Shown here piece by piece: positions 6,980 through 13,515 of a stretch of DNA of 31,798 nucleotides. The stretch is from positions 1 through 31,798 of IMG/VR virus record IMGVR_UViG_3300045120_000446, one strand, 5' to 3'. Origin of the DNA: a virus. Position 1 is the stretch's first letter; every line of letters starts with the position of its first letter. The notes beneath the pieces are model-generated. The model saw only the letters and a program-made list of their open reading frames with translations, did not search any database and had not been told where the DNA came from. The translations under genes were made by a program, and so were the position numbers.

Positions 6980-7299
6980 CCGAGCGCCTCCTCGATGAGC
7001 GCCAGGCCCTGGCCCGACTCGACCATCTCGCGCGTGAAGCGCAGCACGCGCCAGCCCATCGCGGCGGCGTGCGAGAACTTCTGGGCGTCGGCCTCGATGC
7101 CCCGGCCGGTCGTATGGCGGCCCCCGCTCCAGGTCCCGCCGTCTACTTCCACGGCGACCATGCTAGACGGCCAGGCAAGGTCGAACCGCCAGCGGCGGGT
7201 CGGGTGGAAGCGGTACTCGGCGATGGGCACGGGGCAAGTACCCGCCGCGCGGAGTTGCCAGAGGAGGAGGTCGACGATGCTTGACAATCTACGCGCCAC
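6976..7299 (-). CDS. Vsr/DUF559-like endonuclease
   Basis: A 107-aa protein. RRWRFDLAW (D40), VAVEVDGGTW (E51-V-D53) and GRHTTGRGIEADAQK (H62, D71) follow the order of active-site residues in the small endonucleases related to Vsr and DUF559, a branch of the PD-(D/E)XK superfamily. WRVLRFTREMV is the usual closing strand and helix. Such phage enzymes are proposed to resolve or nick DNA. The first possible start is GTG at 7299, with TTG at 7287 as alternative. Both overlap the plus-strand promoter at 7281-7309, so transcription of this gene and of the HTH operon may interfere. Confidence 0.75.
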   Translation of the reverse strand: MARRLSSIVDLLLWQLRAAGTCPVPIAEYRFHPTRRWRFDLAWPSSMVAVEVDGGTWSGGRHTTGRGIEADAQKFSHAAAMGWRVLRFTREMVESGQGLALIEEALG

Positions 7300-7309
7300 C
7301 GACTACGAT
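7281..7309 (+). promoter_or_regulatory. Promoter of the HTH operon, CTACGCG class
   Basis: TTGACA, 17 nt, TACGAT, with CTACGCG two bases after the -35 and 8 nt before the -10. The -10 ends 39 bases before the ATG of the HTH gene. It lies over the 5' end of the divergent nuclease gene. Confidence 0.85.
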
Positions 7310-7348
7310 GAGCGCGGGTCGCCATGTCGGGGACGCAGGGAGAACTAG

Positions 7349-7537
7349 ATGAAGACACTCTCCGAGGCGGGAGCGCTCCTGGGCCGTTCGCCCTCGACCC
7401 TCCGACGCCAGGTCGCGAACGGGCGCCTCCGCGCCCGGATGGTCGGCAAGACGTGGACGGTGAGCGAGCGAGAAATCGAGCGCTATCGCCGGACGTCGCT
7501 CGGTCGTCCAGGTCGTCCGACGAAGACGGCCGCCTAG
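7349..7537 (+). CDS. Excisionase/MerR-like helix-turn-helix DNA-binding protein with AT-hook-like tail
   Basis: A 62-aa basic protein. Residues 3-46 (TLSEAGALLGRSPSTLRRQVANGRL...WTVSEREIERY) match the winged HTH of the excisionase/HTH_17 type, in which the first helix carries the 'EAG..LG.S.STLRR' pattern. The C-terminus LGRPGRPTK is AT-hook-like, so it may hold the minor groove. It has its own promoter and a GGGAGAA ribosome-binding site and is followed at once by a hairpin. As the only clear plus-strand regulator in the middle of the window, it is a candidate controller of the CTACGCG promoters or a recombination accessory factor. No integrase is visible, so a true excisionase role is unproven. 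Confidence 0.85.
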   Translation: MKTLSEAGALLGRSPSTLRRQVANGRLRARMVGKTWTVSEREIERYRRTSLGRPGRPTKTAA

Positions 7538-7543
7538 GACTTG

Positions 7544-7564
7544 CACCCGGCGGGGCGCCGGGTG
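7544..7564 (+). terminator. Hairpin after the HTH gene
   Basis: A perfect 8-bp stem, CACCCGGC and GCCGGGTG, with loop GGGGC starts 6 bases after the stop codon. There is no T-run. It may attenuate rather than stop transcription, since two more plus-strand genes follow with no other clear promoter. Confidence 0.55.
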
Positions 7565-7645
7565 TACGGTCCGCCCCCTAAACGCAGCGAAGCCGCCGGA
7601 CGAACCGACGGCAACGACTGCGGCTCCGTTTCCACCAGAGGCTTT

Positions 7646-8074
7646 ATGCACTCTACCGGACGAAGTCAAGAGAGCGCAAGCCCCGCCAGCGACTGGCGCT
7701 GGGCGCAACTGTCCGCCGACGAGCGGCGCCTCTGGACCGAGTGGCGCCGAGCGCACCCCGACGAGAACTGGCGACCGCTCTGCCGCGCCATCCTCTGCCA
7801 GGGCTTCCGCCTCCCGCCGACCGAGGCCGAGACGGCCATCCTCTGGCCCCTGGTCGACGCGCGGCCGAACGACGCGGCCGCCTGGTTCGTCGAGGCGGCG
7901 AAGCCCCAGGGCGAACTCCGGCTCCAGCCCTCCTGGGCGCTCATCCTGCGCGCCCTGGCGCAGCGCTGGTTCGCCCTCGAAGCGTCCATCCCCGAAGACG
8001 AGACGCCCGACTGGCGCGAGGTCCGAGCCGACGATAGCGCCCAGGTCCTGAAGCGCATCGGCTGGTTCCGATGA
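7646..8074 (+). CDS. Unknown phage protein, Trp-rich
   Basis: The frame opens further upstream, but the ATG at 7646 has a good AGAGG site 5 bases before it, giving 142 aa that begin MHSTGRSQESASPASDWRW. The protein is helical and rich in Trp, Ala and Arg (DERRLWTEWRRAHP, AQRWFALEASIPEDE). No known domain or membrane segment is evident. Its stop overlaps the start of the next gene (ATGA), so they are coupled. Confidence 0.65.
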   Translation: MHSTGRSQESASPASDWRWAQLSADERRLWTEWRRAHPDENWRPLCRAILCQGFRLPPTEAETAILWPLVDARPNDAAAWFVEAAKPQGELRLQPSWALILRALAQRWFALEASIPEDETPDWREVRADDSAQVLKRIGWFR

Positions 8075-8262
8075 CGAAGCGGCTGCGGCGCATCCATACG
8101 CTCGGGACGCCCGTCCACCAGGACGTCCAGCACGCCCGTCGGCCCTGCTACGGCTGCACTCACCCCGAGTACGAGCATCGCCCCGGCTGCCTCCACGTCT
8201 TCTGCAAGTGTGAGTCGTGGCGCCCGCCCGTCCGGCGCCTCCACGACTGGGAACTGCGGTGA
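8071..8262 (+). CDS. Small zinc-knuckle protein
   Basis: A 63-aa basic protein with CYGCTHPEYEHRPGCLHVFCKCESW. The Cys and His residues (CxxC-H, then C-H, then CxC) could bind one or two zinc ions. Proteins with this CxxCxH..H..C..C spacing are common short genes in actinobacterial phages and have no assigned role. It is translationally coupled to the 142-aa gene by ATGA. It is the last gene of the plus-strand operon. Confidence 0.7.
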   Translation: MTKRLRRIHTLGTPVHQDVQHARRPCYGCTHPEYEHRPGCLHVFCKCESWRPPVRRLHDWELR

Positions 8263-8496
8263 GACGTCGGGGCGACCGGCCCGACATACGGCACCCCCCT
8301 GGGTCACGCGGCTCCGACCGCGACGGACGAATGGTCGGCCAGCGCGATACGAAGGGGCCGACCCGGACCAGGTCATGGGGGGAACAGAAGGGGGGCGAAG
8401 TAGCCGCGCCGCAGGCGCGACCCGCCCCGTCGGGACAGTCTTTCAGTCGACCTGAAGGAGGGACGAAGAAGCCCGACGGCCCCATCGGAGGAACAG
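8263..8496. other. Convergent intergenic region, no gene seen
   Basis: This 234-base stretch lies between the ends of the plus HTH operon and the minus early operon. Frames cross it but have the composition of shadows. It holds one side of a long hairpin (8472-8515) and, on the plus strand, an orphan copy of the GAGGAACAG leader at 8488-8496. No start codon with a usable frame follows that copy. Confidence 0.6.
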
Positions 8497-8515
8497 TCAC
8501 GACGAGGCCGTCGGG
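8472..8515. terminator. Long hairpin between convergent operons, probable bidirectional terminator
   Basis: CCCGACGGCC and GGCCGTCGGG form a perfect 10-bp stem around a 24-nt loop. The right arm overlaps the last codons of the HNH gene on the minus strand (stop at 8497). Its site between converging operons fits a shared terminator. There is no T-run in either direction. Confidence 0.6.
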
Positions 8516-8853
8516 TCCGATGCGAGAGTAGCGGCCTCGCGGAGCGATAGCAAGTAGGTTCGCTCGGCCATCCGGACCTCCTTCGAGGGGACGGCGACGT
8601 TCCCGGCGTAGCACATCGCGACCAGGTGCCACTCGTCCGAGGGCGCCCGCTTGCCGAGCATCGGCCCGTCCTTGACGTGGTCCAGGGAGAGGCGCCACAT
8701 GAGGTACGGCGAGTGCGGCCGCCCCCAGCGGTCCTTGCAGACGTGGTCACGGTCGAGCCGGAACAGGAAGCATTGCAAGTCGCGCAACAGGACCCGGCGC
8801 CGGACGTCCTCGGTCACGCCCTCGCCAGTCCTGGCCCGCCAGTTCGTCCTCAC
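8497..8853 (-). CDS. HNH-type endonuclease
   Basis: The protein is 118 aa from a GTG in a GTGA overlap with the preceding gene; longer starts are shadows. VLLRDLQCFLFRLDRDHVCKD is followed by SLDHVKDGPMLGKRAPSDEWHLVAMCYAGN. That fits an HNH core with the His in LDHV as catalytic residue, a second His in EWHLV and a final Asn in AGN. Phage HNH proteins of this layout, with GKRAPSD before the second His, are familiar from actinobacterial phages. It closes the early replication operon, so it may act in recombination or genome processing. Confidence 0.75.
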   Translation of the reverse strand: MRTNWRARTGEGVTEDVRRRVLLRDLQCFLFRLDRDHVCKDRWGRPHSPYLMWRLSLDHVKDGPMLGKRAPSDEWHLVAMCYAGNVAVPSKEVRMAERTYLLSLREAATLASDPTASS

Positions 8854-9149
8854 CGCGGCTCCTCGATGGTGAAGTACCAGGCCGGGACCGTGCAGACGTC
8901 GTAGCCCTCCTCCGGCTCGGGGATGTCGGAGTCGTCCTCGGTCGCCTTCAGTTCGCAGACCTCGTCGCACCAGCACTCGCGCACGAAGCCGAGCAGGGCC
9001 GCGTCGACCTTGCCCTGGTAGACCAGCCGGTCGCCGTACTCCTGGATAGCCTCCTTCGCGATGCCCCGCGCCTTCAGGTAGGGCACGGTCCGCGGGACCC
9101 AGACCCCGCCCTCCATGTCGGTATACGGCCCAGGGTCGCCGACGCTCAC
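8850..9149 (-). CDS. Unknown small phage protein
   Basis: A 99-aa protein from the GTG at 9149, which overlaps the stop of the membrane gene (GTGA). It contains YLKARGIAKEAIQEYGDRL, then FVRECWCDEVCELKA with three Cys, and an acidic stretch ATEDDSDIPEPEEGYD. Further upstream residues in this frame are Arg-rich shadow sequence. No domain is recognised. It is coupled to both neighbours by overlaps. Confidence 0.65.
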   Translation of the reverse strand: MSVGDPGPYTDMEGGVWVPRTVPYLKARGIAKEAIQEYGDRLVYQGKVDAALLGFVRECWCDEVCELKATEDDSDIPEPEEGYDVCTVPAWYFTIEEPR

Positions 9150-9271
9150 GGGACTAGGTCCAGGCCGACGGCGAAGACGTAGAGGCCCGCCAGGATGCCC
9201 GCGATGACGACGATGACCAGGAGCGCCAGGAAGCCCAGCACGACGACGCAGGCCCCGAGGTCGTCGCTCAC
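9146..9271 (-). CDS. Single-span membrane peptide
   Basis: A 41-aa product (MSDDLGACVVVLGF...) with one strong hydrophobic segment, about residues 7-36 (LGFLALLVIVVIAGILAGLY), and almost no soluble part. It starts at GTG in a GTGA overlap and ends in another. The two overlaps make it very likely to be translated. The function is unknown; single-span peptides in early operons may alter the host membrane or anchor replication proteins. Confidence 0.65.
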   Translation of the reverse strand: MSDDLGACVVVLGFLALLVIVVIAGILAGLYVFAVGLDLVP

Positions 9272-9459
9272 GGCTCCTCCTCGGCGTACTTCGCCCGCCG
9301 CCGGAGCGACGTCGCCATCTCCCGCGCGTCCGCGGGCGTGAGGACGGCATAGGCTAGGACGTTGTCCATCGTCACCTCCACGACGACGAGGTGGTCGCCC
9401 TGCATCAGGCGGATGCGGGAGCGGCCATCGGGCGAGCGGAAGATGACGCGGTCGGTCAC
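9268..9459 (-). CDS. Unknown small protein
   Basis: A 63-aa protein starting at a GTG in a GTGA overlap (MTDRVIFRSPDGRSRIRLMQGDHLVVVEV). The first half alternates hydrophobic and charged residues as in a small beta sheet, and the second is a basic helix (ADAREMATSLRRRAKYAEEEP). No family is recognised. Its start and end overlaps with neighbours support it. Confidence 0.65.
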   Translation of the reverse strand: MTDRVIFRSPDGRSRIRLMQGDHLVVVEVTMDNVLAYAVLTPADAREMATSLRRRAKYAEEEP

Positions 9460-9866
9460 GTCCCCGACTCCCAGAGGTACGGGTCGGTCGGCGCGTCCGG
9501 GTCGTCTTTCGCCTTCGCCAGGGCCTCCCACTCCTCGCGGGTGTGGCGGGTCGAGGTCGTGATGACCTCCGGCTTCCCCAGCGCGTCGGCCTCCAGTCGG
9601 CGGTCGATGGCGGCGACCGTGATGTCGATGCCGCCGATGATGTCCCGCCACTTGTCCTCGCCGTCGTAGTCCTTCAACGCCTCTGCGCCACTCGCAGCAT
9701 CGACGTATCGCTTCCGCTCGACGGCAACCTCGGCCCGTACCTCGCGCAGCACGGCAGCGCGGGCCTCTTGCTCGATGGCGGCGATGGCATCCTCTAGCGG
9801 ACCCTCGTTGCCGTCCGAGAACATGATGACCAGCCGCTTCCCGGCTTCGGTCGTCGGCTCGCTCAT
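9456..9866 (-). CDS. Unknown early protein sharing its N-terminus with the 126-aa gene at 12754
   Basis: A 136-aa protein beginning MSEPTTEAGKRLVIMFSDG. The segment TTEAGKRL recurs at the N-terminus of the product of 12754-13134. The underlying DNA is nearly identical over about 22 bases. A helical Ala/Glu/Arg-rich middle follows (EQEARAAVLREVRAEVAVERKRY). The C-terminal part contains HTREEWEALAKAKDDP. No catalytic motif is evident. It starts in an ATGA overlap with the LuxR-type gene. Confidence 0.7.
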   Translation of the reverse strand: MSEPTTEAGKRLVIMFSDGNEGPLEDAIAAIEQEARAAVLREVRAEVAVERKRYVDAASGAEALKDYDGEDKWRDIIGGIDITVAAIDRRLEADALGKPEVITTSTRHTREEWEALAKAKDDPDAPTDPYLWESGT

Positions 9867-10078
9867 GTGCCGATGCTCGGCGGCGTCATCCAGCCGAGTT
9901 CCATGAACGCCTGGAATCGGTTCTTGACGCCGAGTTTCGAGTAGGCGAAGCCGACGCGGTTCTTCGCCGACTGCGGCTTGATGCCGATGGCCTTCGCCGC
10001 CTCGGCGATGGTGTAGCCGTTCGCCAGGAGGGCGAGCAGGGTCCGCTCGGTGACCGTCAGTTCGGTCACGGCCGACAT
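9863..10078 (-). CDS. LuxR/GerE-type helix-turn-helix protein
   Basis: A 71-aa protein made up almost only of a LuxR-type HTH. LTVTERTLLALLANGYTIAEAAKAIGIKPQSAKNRVGFAYSKLGVKNR reads as the usual 'LT.rE...L.....G.t..EiA..L.i...TVk.r....y.KLgv..R' pattern, residues 7-54. It lacks any receiver or ligand domain. It may act as a phage transcription regulator, or mimic sigma region 4 to redirect RNA polymerase. It lies just after the RecT and zinc-ribbon genes and overlaps the latter by 13 bases. Confidence 0.8.
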   Translation of the reverse strand: MSAVTELTVTERTLLALLANGYTIAEAAKAIGIKPQSAKNRVGFAYSKLGVKNRFQAFMELGWMTPPSIGT

Positions 10079-10194
10079 CTCGCGGTCGCGTGCCAGTAGC
10101 GGGGGTCACCCCAGCGCTGGTTCGTCAGGACATAGTCGAAGCCGTAGCGCTGCCAGGGCCATATCCGGCCCCCGCAGGAGGTGCAGCGCCTCAC
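10066..10194 (-). CDS. Tiny zinc-ribbon-like protein
   Basis: A 42-aa product from a GTG in a GTGA overlap with the recT stop (VRRCTSCGGRIWPWQRYGF...). C4 and C7 form a CxxC, and H35 and C40 near the end (YWHATARC) could complete a zinc site. It is too short for the open-frame listing by size but fits the coupling pattern. Function unknown. Confidence 0.6.
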   Translation of the reverse strand: MRRCTSCGGRIWPWQRYGFDYVLTNQRWGDPRYWHATARCRP

Positions 10195-11210
10195 TTCTTC
10201 GGCCAGGTCTGGACGACCTCGTCGTCGACGATTTGTCGATGGACGCCCTTGTGGTCCGGGTCCTCCTCGGAGCAGACGGCCCCGTCGATGGGCGAGCGGG
10301 ACGCGCACGTCTCCGGGTCGCGCTCGGCCGCCACGACGGCCGCTGGCGCCGGGTTCTCCTCGATGACGTCGGGTTCTGCCTCCTGGGCCTGGGCGGCCGT
10401 CTCCGTGGCTCTGGCGCGCTCTGGAGCGATGGCCGCGACCAGGCGCTCGCGCCGCTCGACCGACGGGTGCCGGTTCGCCGGTTCGTCCCAGGCCGTCTCG
10501 ACCGCGTCCTCGCGGGCCAGGGCGTCGTACATCTCGGGCGTCGTGGCGCGCAACTTCAGGGCGTGCCGGACGGCCGTCTTGATGACCATCTCGTCGTACC
10601 AGTCGGCCCAGGGGCCGCGCTTCCCGCCGCCGCGCGTCGAGTTGCGGACCTTGTTGATGTCCTCGATGGTCTGGTAGGTGATGGCCTGCGGCGTGGCCGG
10701 GTCCTTGAAATGGAGGACGGTGTAGACGCCCTGGTAGTTGCCGCGCATCGAGCCGTCCCGGACGGGGATGAAGCGGACGTGCGGTTCGCTCCCCATCACC
10801 AGGTCGAGGTGGTCGCCCTCGTGGACGATGTTGACCTCGATTTGCCGGACGTCCCCCCGGAGGGCCATCTTGAACAGGCCCCGGTAGTCGCGGATGAGGA
10901 CGGCCTCCAGGACGCCCGACGAGTTCCGGAAGGGGACCAGGTGCGCCCCGCCCGCCGGACCCGTCGGCTCCAGCCCGTCCTGGGCCGCTTCGAGGATGGC
11001 CCGCAGGAGCGACTCGCGGGTGCAATCCTGGAGTTCGGGGTTCTTGCTCACGGCCAGCACGACGACCCGCTTGAAGCGGTCGACGCTCATGCGCGAGCCG
11101 AGGACGTCCATCAGGGCGTCCGTCCGCGCCTCCAGGTCGGCGGCCAGTTGCTCGGACTTCTGGCGCCGCTCCTCGGCTACGGTGATACGAGTCTCCGTCT
11201 CGGCGGTCAT
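10191..11210 (-). CDS. recT: RecT-family single-strand annealing protein
   Basis: The protein is 339 aa from an ATG preceded by the GAGGAACAG leader at 11214-11222. Residues about 20-250 follow the RecT core: DRFKRVVVLAVSKNPELQDCTRESLLRAILEAAQDGLEP, HLVPFRN, AVLIRDYRGLFKMALR, and WYDEMVIKTAVRHALKL. RecT binds single-stranded DNA and anneals complementary strands during phage recombination and replication. The C-terminal 90 residues are Ala/Glu/Pro-rich and acidic, with a short CASRSPIDGAVCSEEDPDHKG end that could bind metal. The YqaJ-type exonuclease two genes upstream is the expected partner, which makes the strand that RecT anneals. Confidence 0.92.
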   Translation of the reverse strand: MTAETETRITVAEERRQKSEQLAADLEARTDALMDVLGSRMSVDRFKRVVVLAVSKNPELQDCTRESLLRAILEAAQDGLEPTGPAGGAHLVPFRNSSGVLEAVLIRDYRGLFKMALRGDVRQIEVNIVHEGDHLDLVMGSEPHVRFIPVRDGSMRGNYQGVYTVLHFKDPATPQAITYQTIEDINKVRNSTRGGGKRGPWADWYDEMVIKTAVRHALKLRATTPEMYDALAREDAVETAWDEPANRHPSVERRERLVAAIAPERARATETAAQAQEAEPDVIEENPAPAAVVAAERDPETCASRSPIDGAVCSEEDPDHKGVHRQIVDDEVVQTWPKK

Positions 11211-11470
11211 CGTCTGTTCCTCTCTGCCGCCCAGTTCGCGGCCTCTTCCTTCGCGGCTAGGGTGGCCTTGCGCTTCGCCAGGGCCTTCGCCTTCTTCGTT
11301 GCCAGGAGTCGCTCGACGTACGCCTGGTCGGTGTAGGCCATGCGCTCGGTCGGCTCCGCGGTCGGGTCGTTCGTCCCGCAGAGGACGATGCCGAAGCGCT
11401 CGTCGAGCGGGAGGTAGCCGCCCTTCAGCGGGCGGGGTTTTCCACAATGTCCACAGTAGTAGGTCGTCAC
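11207..11470 (-). CDS. Small protein with N-terminal zinc finger
   Basis: An 87-aa product starting at a GTG in a GTGA overlap with the exonuclease. The N-terminus YYCGHCGKPRP has a CxxC pair, and C31 (IVLCGTND) may add a ligand. The C-terminus is a long Lys/Ala-rich helix (ATKKAKALAKRKATLAAKEEAANW), which could bind nucleic acid. It sits between the exonuclease and the annealing protein and is coupled to both, so a helper role in recombination is plausible, but that is inference. Confidence 0.65.
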   Translation of the reverse strand: MTTYYCGHCGKPRPLKGGYLPLDERFGIVLCGTNDPTAEPTERMAYTDQAYVERLLATKKAKALAKRKATLAAKEEAANWAAERNRR

Positions 11471-12543
11471 GGGCGCTCCTCGTCGAAGGTCGCCCGGAAC
11501 GGCCGGTCGGTGCGGGTCAGGGTGTGGACCGACGCGATGGCATCGAGGTCCCGCAGGCCCGCCTGGATGGTCGAGGGGAGGTCCTGGAACTCGGGCGAGT
11601 CGACGGCCGGGGCCGTCTCCTCGACGAGGGTCCGGTAGGCGGCGGCGACCGCCTCCCAGGCGACGACGTCGACGTCGTGCGCCCGCCAGGTGATGCGCCC
11701 GCCGGGGAACGTCATCCCCGCGTGGGCACCGATGGCGTCCTGGAGGCGTTGCTTGACCCGCCCCTCGACGTCCTGGTAGTTCTTGACCAGGGCCTTCGCG
11801 GCGCGGTACTCGGCGGCCAGCGCCGCCTGCTCCGGGGTCGCGGTGATGACGTCGTCCTCGTCGCGCGGGTAGCGCAACTTCAGGTAGGCCGCGGCCCCGT
11901 CGGAGCCGTCGACCGGCGGCGGCGTCTTCGTCCGGACGTAGGCGTACCACCACTCCTCCAGTTCGGTCACCAGGTCGGCGATGATGGCGTCGTCGCGGGG
12001 GATGACGTAGTCGCGCCGCTGGTAGCCGCCGATGAGGACGGCCACGATGGCCTCCCCGTAGCCGGTCACGGCGAGTTGCTCGTAGACCTGGACGCGGACC
12101 CGCGCCGGGACGCCCTCCGGTCCGCCTGCCCGTCCGTCGGCGTACTCGCCCGCCTCCCCGTAGCCCTGCCCGTAGGGCGAGGTCTTGACCTCGACGATAC
12201 GCATCGGCTTGCGGAGCGTCCGCCGGTCGATGCGGGCGGTGATGAGCGGGTGCCCCTTCATCCGGAGGGTCCGCTGGTAGCGCTCGCGGAGGCCGCGGGT
12301 GTTGTTGACCTGGGCGAGGACGCGGTTCAACCGGATGCCGGTCCGCTCCTCGAAGTCGGCCGCGACGACGTCTTCGAGGATGCGACCCCAGCGCATCATC
12401 GGCGAGTCGCCGCCGCGGTGGATGCCGTGGACCTTCGCGTTCCAGACGTCGAACTGGGAGAGGAAGGTGTCGAGGCCCAGGATGGCGGCCGCCTCCGATG
12501 AGCCGATGCCGTCCTGGGGCGGGGGTGAGCCGGTGGGCGTCAT
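11467..12543 (-). CDS. YqaJ-type exonuclease (PD-(D/E)XK), partner of RecT
   Basis: A 358-aa protein with the YqaJ/lambda-exonuclease layout. IGSSEAAAILGLD opens the domain, and MRWGRILEDVV supplies E57. PLITARIDRR supplies D106, and RIVEVKTS gives E118 and K120 of the ExK motif. A Gln/Tyr motif follows in RVQVYEQLAV. The enzyme degrades one strand of duplex DNA from ends and leaves a single strand for RecT. Residues 230-358 form a helical C-terminal part of unknown role with a coiled-coil-like run (AALAAEYRAAKALVKNY). Gene order with recT is the standard phage recombination pair. Confidence 0.9.
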   Translation of the reverse strand: MTPTGSPPPQDGIGSSEAAAILGLDTFLSQFDVWNAKVHGIHRGGDSPMMRWGRILEDVVAADFEERTGIRLNRVLAQVNNTRGLRERYQRTLRMKGHPLITARIDRRTLRKPMRIVEVKTSPYGQGYGEAGEYADGRAGGPEGVPARVRVQVYEQLAVTGYGEAIVAVLIGGYQRRDYVIPRDDAIIADLVTELEEWWYAYVRTKTPPPVDGSDGAAAYLKLRYPRDEDDVITATPEQAALAAEYRAAKALVKNYQDVEGRVKQRLQDAIGAHAGMTFPGGRITWRAHDVDVVAWEAVAAAYRTLVEETAPAVDSPEFQDLPSTIQAGLRDLDAIASVHTLTRTDRPFRATFDEERP

Positions 12544-12761
12544 TGCGTGGCCCTCGTTCGGTGGCAGAAGACGACGTACTCGCCCCGCCGCTGGGTCACC
12601 CGGTCGACGACCCAGGCGATGGCGCCGACGCCCTCGATGCGGAAGGTGAAGGTGTCGCCGGGGAGGGGGCCGCGGCGGGCCTGGGCGGCGGGGACCTCGT
12701 CGAGCGGGAGGCGGACGATGGCCGTCTCCTGGTCCAGGACCTGGAGGTACGCCTCAGACAT
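12540..12761 (-). CDS. Unknown small beta-type protein
   Basis: A 73-aa protein (MSEAYLQVLDQETAIVRLPLDEVPAA). It has alternating strands such as DTFTFRIEGVGAIAWVVDRVTQ and GEYVVFCHRT, which suggests a small barrel. It is coupled by ATGA to the exonuclease gene below it. OB-like or SH3-like folds are possible, but no motif decides it. Confidence 0.65.
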   Translation of the reverse strand: MSEAYLQVLDQETAIVRLPLDEVPAAQARRGPLPGDTFTFRIEGVGAIAWVVDRVTQRRGEYVVFCHRTRATQ

Positions 12762-13134
12762 CGTCGGCCTCCGGGCTGGCGAGGGCGTGCAGCACGTCGG
12801 CCATCGGAACGTAGCGGTTCTCGCCGCGCTCGATGTAGAGGTTCCGGATGCGCCGCTCCTGACGCTCCCGCAACCGCGCCTCGGCGACCCGCAACCGCGC
12901 CTCGGCGACCTTCGCCCCTTCAGCCATGCCCTCGCCGTAGTTGACGGCGAGGTTCGTCTCGACCTCGTACTCGTCCCACCAGCCGCGCGCCTTCAACGTG
13001 GCCTCGTAGCCCTCACGGGCCTCGGCTTCGATGTCCTCGACCGCCCTGGCGAGGAAGTCGTTCACGACGCCCCCGCTCCAGCCCGTGGTCGCGACGTCGC
13101 TCTGGAGGAGCCGCTTCCCGGCCTCGGTCGTCAT
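12754..13134 (-). CDS. Unknown early protein with tandem VAEARLR repeat
   Basis: A 126-aa protein beginning MTTEAGKRLLQSD. Its N-terminus matches that of the 9456-9866 product. A helical region contains KVAEARLRVAEARLRERQERR, where VAEARLR is encoded by two direct DNA copies of about 21 bases. The rest is charged and helical, ending NRYVPMADVLHALAS. No catalytic motif is visible. It overlaps both neighbours. Confidence 0.65.
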   Translation of the reverse strand: MTTEAGKRLLQSDVATTGWSGGVVNDFLARAVEDIEAEAREGYEATLKARGWWDEYEVETNLAVNYGEGMAEGAKVAEARLRVAEARLRERQERRIRNLYIERGENRYVPMADVLHALASPEADDV

Positions 13135-13280
13135 GCCAGCCCCAGGAGGGCGACGAGGAAGCCCCAGGCGACCAGGAGCAGGACGACGCCGCCGATGCCG
13201 ACGAGGACGCCGCGCCGGAGGGCCTGCCGCCGGAGGGACCGTTCGAGTTCCCAGCGGGGGCGGGCCTGGTAGCGCCGCAT
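13131..13280 (-). CDS. Short membrane protein with basic N-terminus
   Basis: A 49-aa protein: an Arg-rich N-terminal half (MRRYQARPRWELERSLRRQ) followed by one hydrophobic span, about residues 25-47. The topology would be basic end inside. TGATG couples it to the upstream gene and ATGA to the downstream gene. Function unknown. Confidence 0.65.
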   Translation of the reverse strand: MRRYQARPRWELERSLRRQALRRGVLVGIGGVVLLLVAWGFLVALLGLA

Positions 13281-13510
13281 CAGACGTACTCGTGGCCGAC
13301 GAAGGCCGGGTTCAGGGGGTGGGGATTGTGGACGGCCGGGGTCCCGCCGCATCGCTCGCAGGGGCGGTAGCGGCCCGTCTTCTCGACCATCGCGAAGGGG
13401 GCGGCCGCCCAGAGGGCGTCGGGGGAAGCGCCTGCCCGTGCATCGGCAGGAATCCCGCTCCCCCTCTCGGCCTCCGGCTGGAGGTGTTCGTAGTCGGTCG
13501 CGTGGCACAT
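13280..13510 (-). CDS. Small protein with CxxC motif
   Basis: A 76-aa protein from the ATG at 13510 (MCHATDYEHLQPEAERG). Two Cys near the middle (RPCERCGGTPAVHNPHPL) and nearby His residues suggest a zinc site. C2 and H3 at the start could also take part. It is 5 bases after the 100-aa gene and coupled to the next gene by TGATG. No family is recognised. Confidence 0.65.
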   Translation of the reverse strand: MCHATDYEHLQPEAERGSGIPADARAGASPDALWAAAPFAMVEKTGRYRPCERCGGTPAVHNPHPLNPAFVGHEYV

Positions 13511-13515
13511 CGCGG

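Noticed and set aside
7349-7537. Reading the HTH protein as proof of a temperate phage
   Set aside because: Excisionase-like HTH proteins also act as plain regulators. No integrase, attachment site or repressor gene is visible in the window.
8217-8531. Plus-strand frames between the convergent operons
   Set aside because: No ribosome-binding site, composition of a shadow, and they run into the terminator hairpin and the end of the HNH gene.
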